43,831 nucleotides of DNA. Origin: an uncultured Wohlfahrtiimonas sp. GTDB taxonomy: Bacteria > Pseudomonadota > Gammaproteobacteria > Cardiobacteriales > Wohlfahrtiimonadaceae. Shown one piece after another: positions 8,376 through 15,971 of this stretch. Position 1 is the first letter of the stretch. Each line of letters starts with the position of its first letter. Below the pieces are notes generated by a model, which ran no database searches, was not told the origin of the DNA, and saw nothing but the letters and a program-made list of their open reading frames with translations. The position numbers and the translations under genes were made by a program. The DNA lies in assembly GCA_947631095.1 (NCBI GenBank), contig CANRJX010000004.1:1-43831 (forward strand). Direction: 5' to 3'.

Positions 8376-9332
8376 ATGACCGATCAAAAAAAAGTGCCTG
8401 TAATGGTTTTAGCAATTGGCGGTAACGCATTAATTGAAGACAATAATCATATTGATATGAAATCTCAGCGTGAAGTTGCTGAGAAACTGGCGGTTGATGT
8501 AGTTAATTTGGTCGAAGCTGGCTGGCGTGTTGTATTAACCCATGGCAATGGCCCACATGTAGGGATTCATTTAATACAAGATGCTGCAGCGACTGAGCTC
8601 CCTCAATATCCTTTAGATCATCATGTATCGAGTACACAAGGTGAAATTGGCTATTTATTACAATCAGCAATTGGTAATGAATTTAAGAAACGTGGCATCA
8701 ATAAACCTGTAGTATCGGTTGTGACTCAAGTTGAAGTTGATCCACAAGATCCTGCATTTTTAACGCCAAATAAACCTGTTGGCGTATTTATGGATGAAGC
8801 AGTGGCTAAAGAAAAATCGACTAAAGATGGCTGGGACATTGTTGAAGATTCTGGTCGCGGCTGGAGAAGGGTCGTTGCCTCTCCATCACCGAAAGCAATT
8901 GTTGAATTAGATGTTATTAAAAGTTTGGTGGATTCAGATGCTTTAGTCATTGCATGCGGTGGCGGTGGCATTCCTGTTCAGAGAAATGCTGATAATACCG
9001 TGACAGGCATTGAGTCAGTGATTGATAAAGATCGTGTATCTTCATTATTGGCAGCAGATTTACAAGCTGATGTATATTTGATTCCAACGGGTGTTGAACA
9101 AATTGCTGTGAATTTTGGCAAACCAAATCAAGAATGGTTGTCTGAATTATCAGTCGCGGATGCTGAAAAGTATAAAGCAGAAGGTCAGTTTCCTGCAGGC
9201 AGTATGTTGCCAAAAGTTGAATCATTGTTGGATTACATCGCGGCATGTCCAAATGGCGTTGGGATTGTGACAAAACTTGAAATGATGGCAGATGCATTAA
9301 AAGGTACTAAAGGGACTAGAATTCATAAATAG
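8376..9332 (+). CDS. arcC: Carbamate kinase
   Basis: The 318-residue amino-acid-kinase-fold protein is about the usual family length. Signature stretches are LAIGGNALIE at the N-terminus (usually LGGNAL), VVLTHGNGPHVG near residue 60, PQYPLDHHVSSTQGEIGY, IACGGGGIPV, and the C-terminal GSMLPKVESLLDYIA...GIVTKLEMMADALKGTKGTRI. It converts carbamoyl phosphate plus ADP to ATP, CO2 and ammonia in the cytoplasm. The usual partners of the arginine deiminase route (arcA, arcB) are absent here, so the source of carbamoyl phosphate is unclear; the neighbouring MHS transporter may supply the precursor. A GAAAAGGA site precedes the start and a strong terminator follows. Confidence 0.93.
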   Translation: MTDQKKVPVMVLAIGGNALIEDNNHIDMKSQREVAEKLAVDVVNLVEAGWRVVLTHGNGPHVGIHLIQDAAATELPQYPLDHHVSSTQGEIGYLLQSAIGNEFKKRGINKPVVSVVTQVEVDPQDPAFLTPNKPVGVFMDEAVAKEKSTKDGWDIVEDSGRGWRRVVASPSPKAIVELDVIKSLVDSDALVIACGGGGIPVQRNADNTVTGIESVIDKDRVSSLLAADLQADVYLIPTGVEQIAVNFGKPNQEWLSELSVADAEKYKAEGQFPAGSMLPKVESLLDYIAACPNGVGIVTKLEMMADALKGTKGTRIHK

Positions 9333-9352
9333 TTTTTTATTATCAATGTATT

Positions 9353-9377
9353 AAAAGGCGGTTTGACCGCCTTTTTT
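9353..9377 (+). terminator. Terminator after carbamate kinase
   Basis: AAAAGGCGGT pairs with ACCGCCTTTT around a three-base TTG loop and runs into T's, 20 bases after the stop. It closes the MHS transporter-arcC transcript and separates it from the LysR gene. Confidence 0.92.
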
Positions 9378-9453
9378 ATTTTTGATTATATTTAGATTTA
9401 GCAGAGAAAAAATTTTATTGCTCGTGATTATATGTATATTAATACGGATATAA

Positions 9454-9460
9454 AAAGGAG
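9454..9460 (+). promoter_or_regulatory. Ribosome binding site deciding the LysR start
   Basis: AAAGGAG lies ten bases before ATG at 9471. The ORF-track start at 9432 has no such site, so translation should begin at MSRLYLP and not at MYINTDI. Confidence 0.8.
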
Positions 9461-9470
9461 AGTTTGTAAA

Positions 9471-10382
9471 ATGAGTCGCTTATATTTACCGACAACACAT
9501 ACGATGAAATGCTTTCAGGTATCAGCAAAGCATTTAAGTTTCACATTGGCAGCGATTGAACTGAACTTAACGCAGAGCGCGATCAGTAAGCAAGTTGCAT
9601 TGTTAGAAAGCAGTTTACAAGTGCAATTGTTTGTTAGAAATCGACAGAAATTAGAGCTAACGCCTGCGGGTACGCAGTATTTATCTAATGTGAATACGAT
9701 TTTGCGCAAGATAGAAGAAAGTTCTAAGGAGATGTTGTCTTATGGTGTTTTTGCAGATGTGATTCGCATCGCATCGCATCCTTCGTTGTGTGCTGTTTGG
9801 CTCGTAAAAGCGCTCAAAGGATTTACTGCGCACTATGGCAATGTGCAATTATCATTTTATGAACAAATGCTGCCGGATGATCCGGGCGAAATGGATGTCG
9901 ATATCTCATTCTTATATGGGTACGGCGGTTGGTCTGGAATGGAAACAATCAAATTATTTGATGAAGAGATGATTCCTGTGTGCCATCCGGAAGTTTTAGA
10001 AAAAAATAAAGACAATGCGGAAATTGATATTTACTTCAATACAAGATTAATTGAATGTCGCTCGCGTTTGCATACATGGGATCAGTTTTTTGAAAGGTTT
10101 AATCAAATTTATCCAGATGGTTATCGTTCTTTATTATTTGAGCGTTGGTCATCGTGTATTAGTGCGGCAAAGACAGGTTGCGGTATAGCACTTGTGCCGA
10201 AAGTTTTAGTCGAAACAGACTTGATGAATGGAACGTTGGTTCCAGCATCTTCACATCGTCTAACAGGATTAGGATCTTACTATATGGCTTATCAGCAATG
10301 TTATGCATCGGAGCCAAAAATTAAAATTATTACGGAATGGATTTTGCAGTATTTAAACAAACAAAATGAATTAAGTCTCTGA
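9471..10382 (+). CDS. LysR-family transcriptional regulator
   Basis: With the corrected start the protein has 303 residues, normal for LysR regulators. The N-terminal winged helix-turn-helix is clear: HLSFTLAAIELNLTQSAISKQVALLESSLQVQLFVRNRQKLELTPAG. The remainder is the two-lobed effector domain, and the SCISAAKTGCGIALVPKVLV stretch is typical of the GcvA-like subgroup. It is convergent with amaA and adjacent to the lysine/pipecolate genes, so control of that cluster is a reasonable inference; arcC lies just as close on the other side. The inducer is unknown. Confidence 0.9.
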   Translation: MSRLYLPTTHTMKCFQVSAKHLSFTLAAIELNLTQSAISKQVALLESSLQVQLFVRNRQKLELTPAGTQYLSNVNTILRKIEESSKEMLSYGVFADVIRIASHPSLCAVWLVKALKGFTAHYGNVQLSFYEQMLPDDPGEMDVDISFLYGYGGWSGMETIKLFDEEMIPVCHPEVLEKNKDNAEIDIYFNTRLIECRSRLHTWDQFFERFNQIYPDGYRSLLFERWSSCISAAKTGCGIALVPKVLVETDLMNGTLVPASSHRLTGLGSYYMAYQQCYASEPKIKIITEWILQYLNKQNELSL

Positions 10383-10392
10383 TGCAAAGTGA

Positions 10393-10441
10393 CTCTCCCT
10401 CTCGCATTTTGAGGAGAAAACGTGTGTGTTGAGAGGGAGAG
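10393..10441. terminator. Long-loop hairpin between convergent LysR gene and amaA
   Basis: CTCTCCCTCTC and GAGAGGGAGAG form a perfect 11-bp stem around a 27-base loop in the 63-base convergent gap. Neither strand has a T run after it, so it is not a classical Rho-independent terminator. It may stop or protect both convergent transcripts. Confidence 0.5.
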
Positions 10442-10445
10442 ATCG

Positions 10446-11759
10446 TTAACGAATAACTTTAAGGCACTGCCCTAAGTGATATAAAGTAAAACCTGTTTCA
10501 ATAAATAATGATTTAGCTTGAGAGAAATTACACTTTGATTGATTCACTGAAGAATAGAATGGCAGAGGGATCTCTGAGCTGTCTTCTTCAATTAAATAAT
10601 CTGCAAACAATTTGCCAATTAAAGTTCCTGTTGTGATACCTCTACCGTTGTAGCCAATTGCAGCGACCAATCCTTGTGCGGGTTCAAAGATTTTAGGTGT
10701 ATGGTTATCTGTAAATCCAATGCGGCCACACCAACTATATTCCCAATTAATCTGAGAGTTTAGCTGTGGAAAATAATGCTGTTGAATACGATCTGCCCAA
10801 GTTTTGAGATACCAAGCAGGTTTATTGATTGCCTTTCCCATACTACCGAGTACTAAGCGACCATTTTTATCTAAGCGTATGCTACTTAATACTAAACGTG
10901 TATCCCATGAGCCTTGTTTGTGGGGCAGTACCGACGCACCAGCATCACCAACAAGTGGAGCAGAAGCCACTTGATAATAATAGCCACTATAAATGGCTTG
11001 GCGATATTCTGAGAGTTCACCTTCTGCGTATGCATTTGTGGCAATAATCACTTTTTCTGCACGCACTTCATGGCCTAAAGCGGTAACAACCCATTCACCT
11101 TGCTTATGGCAATTTACAGAACTTACAGGTGAGTTTTCATAAATTTTTACGCCTAATTTAGCTGCAGTTTTAGCAAGACCTGTTGCATAAGCAAATGGAT
11201 TAACAGTGCCAGCACGGTGATCTAATAATGCAGCAGGAATTTTTTTACTGCCCGAATATTCTTCTATGCGGGTTCCCGTTAATAATTCAACAGGTGCGCC
11301 ACGACGAGTTAATTGTTCTAAGCGATCTTTTAGATCAGGCACACCTTTTTCACTGTGAGCCATATGCAATGTTCCAACTTGTTGTTGCTGTGCATCGATG
11401 CCATATTTGTTAATGATAGAGAATACTAAGCTTGGCGCATCACCTAATGCAGAAACCAATCTTTCACCCATGTCTTTGCCCAACATATCCACCATGAAAT
11501 CAGGTTTATTCCAAGTGCCAGCATTCACTAAACCAACATTTCGCCCACTGCCACCATAAGCAATGTGTTGAGCTTCTAAGACAATAACTGATTTACCACG
11601 TTCGGCTAAATGAATGGCTGCGGATAATCCAGTGAAACCTCCGCCAATGATACAAACATCAGCAATTTCATTTTGTTCGAGCACGGGGAAAGAGACTTTA
11701 TCATCCACCAAAGTGTGCCATAGGTTTTCATATTTAAATGATTGATGTGAAGTCGTCAT
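10446..11759 (-). CDS. amaA: FAD-dependent oxidoreductase, probable L-pipecolate oxidase (AmaA type)
   Basis: This 437-residue DAO-fold flavoprotein has the dinucleotide-binding motif ADVCIIGGGFTGLSAAIHLAERG near residue 30 and the C-terminal FAD contact GLVAAIGYNGRGITTGTLIG. The stretch GGSGRNVGLVNAGTWNKPD agrees with my recollection of Pseudomonas AmaA. It would oxidise L-pipecolate to delta1-piperideine-6-carboxylate, which opens to 2-aminoadipate semialdehyde. The gene starts two bases after dpkA stops, with an AGGAA site, and sits downstream of amaB, whose product handles the next step. The alternative is a PuuB-like gamma-glutamylputrescine oxidase; the dpkA/amaB context favours AmaA. 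Confidence 0.8.
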   Translation of the reverse strand: MTTSHQSFKYENLWHTLVDDKVSFPVLEQNEIADVCIIGGGFTGLSAAIHLAERGKSVIVLEAQHIAYGGSGRNVGLVNAGTWNKPDFMVDMLGKDMGERLVSALGDAPSLVFSIINKYGIDAQQQQVGTLHMAHSEKGVPDLKDRLEQLTRRGAPVELLTGTRIEEYSGSKKIPAALLDHRAGTVNPFAYATGLAKTAAKLGVKIYENSPVSSVNCHKQGEWVVTALGHEVRAEKVIIATNAYAEGELSEYRQAIYSGYYYQVASAPLVGDAGASVLPHKQGSWDTRLVLSSIRLDKNGRLVLGSMGKAINKPAWYLKTWADRIQQHYFPQLNSQINWEYSWCGRIGFTDNHTPKIFEPAQGLVAAIGYNGRGITTGTLIGKLFADYLIEEDSSEIPLPFYSSVNQSKCNFSQAKSLFIETGFTLYHLGQCLKVIR

Positions 11760-11761
11760 AG

Positions 11762-12772
11762 TTAATTCCTAATGAGGTTTTTAAGATTTTCAATCAATGA
11801 ATCATCAATTGTTAGCGTATTGTTTTGGAGATTTTGATCGCGAGCATCAAAACGACGTTCAGATGGAAGACGAACACCAGCTTTGCTAAATTGATTAAGA
11901 AAATCTTCTGCTTTTTGCGTCGCATTTGGTCTATCTGTACCCAAAATGATTTCAGGGTCAATCGCAATAATGATCTCACCACCATATGGTAATGCGGCAC
12001 CATCTTTTGCCGCTTTTTGTGATTCTTGGCTAGTGAAGTCATTGATCAATGGTCCTGCCATCAGTTCAATCATAGTGGAAATTGCAGTTCCCTTATGGCC
12101 ACCAAAGGCCAGCATAGCGCCTTTTAATGCTTCATTCGGATCATTTGTAGGGTTTCCATTGCTATCGATCGCCACACCATCAGGTAGGTCAGTATTGCTT
12201 CGTGCATGCAACTGAATTTCACCGCGTGCAGTTGCACTTGTTGCAAAGTCAAAGATATATGGGCGATTTGGATTGGTGCGAGGCCATGCAAATGCTAAAG
12301 GATTCGTGCCTAATAACGGTATATTGCCACCATGCGGTGCAACCCAGGCATGGCTTGTCGTCATTGCTAAGCCGACTAAGTTATGTTTTGCCAGTTCTTC
12401 TAATTCCACCCAAAGCGCCGAAAAATGAATACAGTGATTGATGGCTAATAACGCAATTCCTAATTCTTTAGCACGTTCAATTAGTAATGGAATACCAATT
12501 TGATGACCATATTGTGCTGCTGTCATTTGGCAATCTAAACGAATGATTGCGCCTTTATTCTGTGTGATTTGTGGAATGGCTGCAGGATTTAACATCCCTT
12601 TGTCTTGATTTTTGATGAGCTCTAATAAACGCCAAACACCATGTGAATGACACTCTGCAATTTGTGCGGTCATTAAGTTTTGAGTAATAGCATCACGTTG
12701 AGGTTTAGAAAAACCTCTGCTATCTAAAATTGTCTCGACCAGCGTTTGTAGTTGATCAATAGAGATTTGCAT
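11762..12772 (-). CDS. dpkA: Probable delta1-piperideine-2-carboxylate reductase (Ldh_2 / DpkA family)
   Basis: The 336-residue protein belongs to the malate/L-lactate dehydrogenase (Ldh_2) family of NAD(P)H-dependent imine/keto reductases. Family landmarks are ECHSHGVWRL with the catalytic His, HFSALW near residue 115, VAPHGGNIPLLGTNPLAFAWP, FDFATSATARGEIQLHARS and AFGGHKGTAISTMIELMAG. These fit Pseudomonas DpkA, which reduces delta1-piperideine-2-carboxylate (the cyclised keto acid of lysine) to L-pipecolate. The neighbouring pipecolate oxidase and aminoadipate semialdehyde dehydrogenase support this. The start is fixed by a very strong AGGAGGAG site. Ureidoglycolate dehydrogenase (AllD) is the main alternative family member; nothing else of allantoin metabolism is visible. 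Confidence 0.8.
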   Translation of the reverse strand: MQISIDQLQTLVETILDSRGFSKPQRDAITQNLMTAQIAECHSHGVWRLLELIKNQDKGMLNPAAIPQITQNKGAIIRLDCQMTAAQYGHQIGIPLLIERAKELGIALLAINHCIHFSALWVELEELAKHNLVGLAMTTSHAWVAPHGGNIPLLGTNPLAFAWPRTNPNRPYIFDFATSATARGEIQLHARSNTDLPDGVAIDSNGNPTNDPNEALKGAMLAFGGHKGTAISTMIELMAGPLINDFTSQESQKAAKDGAALPYGGEIIIAIDPEIILGTDRPNATQKAEDFLNQFSKAGVRLPSERRFDARDQNLQNNTLTIDDSLIENLKNLIRN

Positions 12773-12821
12773 TCTCTCCTCCTGATGGATTTTTAATTAT
12801 CCAATTGTTTCTTTGGTAGTT

Positions 12822-12830
12822 TTTGGTTAT
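12822..12830 (-). promoter_or_regulatory. ATAACCAAA motif upstream of dpkA
   Basis: ATAACCAAA on the minus strand lies about 50 bases before the dpkA start. The same nine bases occur at 14624-14632 in the control region of the divergent amaB/transporter pair. This may be a shared regulator-binding element. It is AT-rich and short, so chance is possible. Confidence 0.3.
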
Positions 12831-12869
12831 CCGGCTATTGATATAGCTCTTTAATAGATGGTCAGACCT

Positions 12870-12906
12870 AGCGAAGAGTGTGGTTAGGGAATAATCACTC
12901 TTCGCT
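12870..12906. repeat. Perfect inverted repeat between amaB and dpkA
   Basis: AGCGAAGAGTG (12870-12880) and CACTCTTCGCT (12896-12906) form an 11-bp perfect stem with a 15-base loop, 17 bases after the amaB stop on the minus strand. There is no following T run. It may be an intercistronic mRNA-stability or partial-termination structure within the 151-base gap. Confidence 0.65.
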
Positions 12907-12923
12907 GGCTGTGAAGATTTACA

Positions 12924-14423
12924 TTAATCGAATTTAACGCCTTGCGCTAGTGGTAATTCACGAGAATAGTTAATGGTATTTGTTTGACGACGCATGTAAC
13001 CTTTCCATGAGTCAGAACCAGATTCACGACCGCCACCTGTTTCTTTTTCACCACCAAATGCACCGCCAATTTCTGCACCACTTGTACCGATGTTAACGTT
13101 TGCGATACCACAGTCACTACCTGCAGCACTTTGGAAGAACTCAGCTTCTCTGACATCATTTGTGAAGATGCATGATGATAAACCTTGTGGAACATCGTTG
13201 TTCATTGCCATTGCATCAGCAAAGTCTTCATATTCCATTACATATAAAATTGGTGCAAATGTTTCTGTTTCCACAACTTCATTTTGTTCAGGCATTTCAA
13301 CAATTGCAGGTTTCACATAATATGCATTTGGCATTTCGTCAGCAAGTACGCGTTCGCCACCGTGAACAACACCACCGGATGCTTTTGCACGTGCCAATGC
13401 TGCTTGCATTTCATCAAACGAACCCTTGTCAATTAATGGTCCAACTAGATTATTTGTGTCTAATGGCGAACCGACAGGGATTGTTTTATACGAAGCTTTT
13501 AAGCGCTCTAATACTTGTGCTTTTACTGACTTATGAATGATTAAACGACGCAATGTTGTACAACGCTGACCAGCTGTACCCACTGCACTGAATAAGATCG
13601 CACGAACTGCTAATTCTAAGTCTGCTGATTCTGTTAAGATCATCGCATTATTACCGCCCAATTCTAAAATTGAACGACCAAAACGTTCTGCAACTTTAGG
13701 ACCGATTTGACGTCCCATGCGTGTGCTACCTGTTGCGCTGACTAATGCTACTTTATGATTTTCAACAATGGCATTACCACAGTTGCGTGCGCCCATCACT
13801 AATTGTGATAAGTTTTTCGGCGCTGAACCGAAACGAGCCACAGCTTTTTCAAATACTGCTTGGCAAGCCAATGCAGTTAAAGGTGTTTTTTCTGATGGTT
13901 TCCAAACAACAGAGTTACCACAGATTAATGCCAATGCTGAGTTCCAAGACCATACTGCCATTGGGAAGTTAAACGCCGTAATAACGCCCACAACACCCAA
14001 AGGATGCCAAGTTTCACGCATGTGATGCCCTGGGCGCTCAGATGCGATTGTTAAACCATATAGTTGACGTGAGAGGCCAACTGCAAAGTCACAAATATCA
14101 ATCATTTCTTGCACTTCACCCAATGCTTCTGATTGAATCTTGCCAACTTCTAATGTGATTACAGCAGCTAAGTCTTCTTTATGTTCACGCAATACTTCAC
14201 CCAAAATGCGCACTAACTCACCACGAATAGGAGCAGGAACTGTACGCCATTCTAGAAATGCAGCATGAGCATCATCAATCATCTTATTGGTTGCAGCTTC
14301 ATCAATAAAATTAAGTTTTGCAATTACAGAGCCATCTAAAGGGCTAAAAACTTCATGTGTACCGCCGTTTAATACAGCGTCTGAAATACCGAGTTTATGT
14401 AATACTTTAGTTGAGATATCCAT
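12924..14423 (-). CDS. amaB: ALDH7-family L-2-aminoadipate semialdehyde dehydrogenase
   Basis: The 499-residue aldehyde dehydrogenase closely follows the antiquitin/ALDH7 pattern. The general-base Glu lies in RSILELGGNNAMIL, the nucleophile Cys in AGQRCTTLRRLIIHKS, and the distinctive C-terminal stretch is GSDCGIANVNIGTSGAEIGGAFGGEKETGGGRESGSDSWKGYMRRQTNTINYS. ALDH7 enzymes oxidise delta1-piperideine-6-carboxylate / 2-aminoadipate semialdehyde to L-2-aminoadipate with NAD(P)+; some members also act on betaine aldehyde. Together with dpkA and amaA downstream this completes pipecolate to aminoadipate conversion. An AAAGGAAA site precedes the ATG. It is the first gene of the leftward cluster and diverges from a YkvI-like transporter. 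Confidence 0.92.
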   Translation of the reverse strand: MDISTKVLHKLGISDAVLNGGTHEVFSPLDGSVIAKLNFIDEAATNKMIDDAHAAFLEWRTVPAPIRGELVRILGEVLREHKEDLAAVITLEVGKIQSEALGEVQEMIDICDFAVGLSRQLYGLTIASERPGHHMRETWHPLGVVGVITAFNFPMAVWSWNSALALICGNSVVWKPSEKTPLTALACQAVFEKAVARFGSAPKNLSQLVMGARNCGNAIVENHKVALVSATGSTRMGRQIGPKVAERFGRSILELGGNNAMILTESADLELAVRAILFSAVGTAGQRCTTLRRLIIHKSVKAQVLERLKASYKTIPVGSPLDTNNLVGPLIDKGSFDEMQAALARAKASGGVVHGGERVLADEMPNAYYVKPAIVEMPEQNEVVETETFAPILYVMEYEDFADAMAMNNDVPQGLSSCIFTNDVREAEFFQSAAGSDCGIANVNIGTSGAEIGGAFGGEKETGGGRESGSDSWKGYMRRQTNTINYSRELPLAQGVKFD

Positions 14424-14507
14424 CTTAATTTTCCTTTAGTACATAGAAGATAGTTGGATGCTACATGTTGACCGCAAGAGAAGGCAAACGAACTAAATGC
14501 ACAGAGT

Positions 14508-14524
14508 TATTCCTTCAAGGAATA
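14508..14524. promoter_or_regulatory. 17-bp palindrome, candidate operator
   Basis: TATTCCTT and AAGGAATA are perfect inverted copies around a single C. The element is 85 bases upstream of the amaB start. The size and one-base spacer suit a dimeric regulator. The cognate protein is unknown; a LysR or a GntR/Lrp-type protein encoded elsewhere are options. Confidence 0.45.
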
Positions 14525-14590
14525 GTTTATGTAGATGGCTGTTTTATAGCTGCTAAGAAAATAAATCATAATGTTCTGAATTCATATCTT

Positions 14591-14620
14591 TTGACACCTT
14601 TGGCACATAACCGTGATTAT
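14591..14620 (+). promoter_or_regulatory. Candidate sigma-70 promoter for the YkvI-like transporter
   Basis: A perfect -35 TTGACA (14591-14596) is followed after 18 bases by GATTAT (14615-14620), four of six matches to the -10 consensus. ATAACC repeats overlap the spacer and the start region. Transcription would begin near 14627, giving a leader of about 140 bases. Confidence 0.45.
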
Positions 14621-14670
14621 CAAATAACCAAATAACAAAGCTTGGGTTATATAAATCATTCAAAACAAGT

Positions 14671-14708
14671 ACCTATGATTATTTTGTTGTTTATAAAAAA
14701 TCATAGGT
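14671..14708. repeat. Perfect 10-bp inverted repeat in the transporter leader
   Basis: ACCTATGATT (14671-14680) and AATCATAGGT (14699-14708) are exact inverted copies around 18 AT-rich bases. Pairing continues inward with one mismatch. If transcription starts near 14627 this is a leader-RNA hairpin; otherwise it may be a DNA operator. It ends 45 bases before the ribosome binding site. Confidence 0.65.
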
Positions 14709-14752
14709 GGTGATATAAAACACAAAAAAATATCAGGGGTTTAAACCGCTGT

Positions 14753-14757
14753 GGAGG
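14753..14757 (+). promoter_or_regulatory. Ribosome binding site deciding the transporter start
   Basis: GGAGG lies seven bases before ATG at 14765. The ORF-track start at 14759 is a TTG only one base after this site, so the ATG two codons later is the better start. Confidence 0.85.
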
Positions 14758-14764
14758 ATTGGAG

Positions 14765-15883
14765 ATGAAAAAGGCAGTTGAGATTATAATAGTCGCTTGC
14801 GCATATGCCAGCGTCGTTGTTGGAGCAGGTAATGCCTCTGGCATGGAACCATTTTTTTACTATACATCTTTTGGGTTAGATGGAACGACAGGGCTAATAT
14901 TAGCGACCATTTTATACGGTATTGTGGGATATTTTGTCACAGGTATGGGGCAAAGATTGCGTTCGAAAAACTATAAAGAAGCAGTATATTTAGTGGGGGG
15001 CAAAACAGTAGGGCGCTTTGTAGATATTTTAATTTTAATCATGATGTTAGGGACAGGAATCATCATGTTATCTGGCAGTGGTTCGCTGTTTAAACAACAA
15101 TATGATCTGCCTTATTGGCAAGGTTCTTTGATCATGACAGTATTAGTCATTGGTACATTAATGCTGAGATTACGTAAAATTATTGTCGTGATTAGTTTAA
15201 TCACTCCTGTATTAATTGGTTTGTTGTGTATTGTTATTTACCAAGCGCTGAGCAATCAAACTGAAACGCTTGTTGATTTAAATGATTATGTTATTGCTGT
15301 GGGTAATACATTGCCTGATACATTACCAAATTGGTGGATTGCAGCGATTAACCACGTCACGATGATGACTGTTGCAGGTGTTGGCATGGCATTAGTTATT
15401 GGTGGCGAAGAGAAAGATCCTAGAATTGCTCGTTGGGGTGGTGCGTTAGGTGGTTTGATTATTGGTGGTATTCTTGCAATGGGACATTTTTCGTTATTTG
15501 CACAGATCAAAGTCATCGCACCAACAGTAGACACATTAGCGCATATGCCATCTTTGCAGATTATGAATAATTACATTCCTTTTTTAAGTCCGTTATTAAC
15601 ATTGGCAGCTTTGGCAATGATCTATAGTACGGCTGTAAGTATGTTCTACGTATTTATTTCTCGTTATGTGGAAATGGAAACACCAAAAGCTAATATTATT
15701 GTTTTAGTAACATTGATTATTAGTTATGGCATTAGTTTTGTAGGCTTCATTCAGTTGATGGGATATTTCTACCCATTCGCAGGTTATGCAGGAATTGTAT
15801 TAATCGGGATGATTTTCTACGGACCATTCAAAATTAAAAAATTAGAAACGAGTGGTATTTTGCCCAAAATCGCTTTTAATTGA
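14765..15883 (+). CDS. YkvI-like (COG3949) membrane transporter, copy 2
   Basis: The protein has 372 residues from the ATG preceded by GGAGG. It has about ten membrane segments and is a clear paralogue of the 5465-6565 gene: VVVGAGNASGMEPFFYYTSFG corresponds to IVGAGFASGQEILQYFTSFG, and LPYWQGSLIMTVLV to LPNWVGSLIMTVLV. Both have a LeuT-fold-like first helix with the GAG..SG break. The F-to-N and Q-to-M changes in that helix may reflect a different substrate. Because it diverges from amaB and precedes dadA, import of lysine, pipecolate or a related amino acid is the natural inference; no substrate is established. A strong terminator follows. Confidence 0.75.
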   Translation: MKKAVEIIIVACAYASVVVGAGNASGMEPFFYYTSFGLDGTTGLILATILYGIVGYFVTGMGQRLRSKNYKEAVYLVGGKTVGRFVDILILIMMLGTGIIMLSGSGSLFKQQYDLPYWQGSLIMTVLVIGTLMLRLRKIIVVISLITPVLIGLLCIVIYQALSNQTETLVDLNDYVIAVGNTLPDTLPNWWIAAINHVTMMTVAGVGMALVIGGEEKDPRIARWGGALGGLIIGGILAMGHFSLFAQIKVIAPTVDTLAHMPSLQIMNNYIPFLSPLLTLAALAMIYSTAVSMFYVFISRYVEMETPKANIIVLVTLIISYGISFVGFIQLMGYFYPFAGYAGIVLIGMIFYGPFKIKKLETSGILPKIAFN

Positions 15884-15903
15884 TGAATCATAAAAACTGA
15901 TTT

Positions 15904-15931
15904 AAAGCTTAGCCTTCGCTAAGCTTTTTTT
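15904..15931 (+). terminator. Terminator between the YkvI-like transporter and dadA
   Basis: AAAGCTTAGC pairs with GCTAAGCTTT around a four-base CTTC loop and is followed by T's. It indicates that the downstream DadA gene is probably transcribed separately or by read-through. Confidence 0.9.
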
Positions 15932-15971
15932 ATCCAAGAATATTGAGCAATAGAATCATTGAGAGGGAAAC

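Larger units (their letters stand above)
14424..14764. promoter_or_regulatory. Divergent control region between amaB and the YkvI-like transporter
   Basis: This 341-base non-coding gap is unusually rich in symmetric elements: a 17-bp palindrome near the amaB side, a candidate promoter toward the transporter overlapped by ATAACC repeats, and a perfect 10-bp inverted repeat further downstream. ATAACC occurs at 14607 and 14624, and inverted as GGTTAT at 14645. No ORF is supported. It is the likely site where the pipecolate/lysine genes and transporter are co-regulated. Confidence 0.6.

Noticed and set aside
12947-13195. Alternative-frame minus-strand ORF at the end of amaB
   Set aside because: It is the same strand read in another frame across the highly conserved ALDH7 C-terminus; low-complexity Val/Gln composition, no ribosome binding site.
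14424-14764. Lysine riboswitch before the transporter
   Set aside because: The lysine riboswitch needs about 170 bases and several conserved helices; only one simple hairpin can be seen here.
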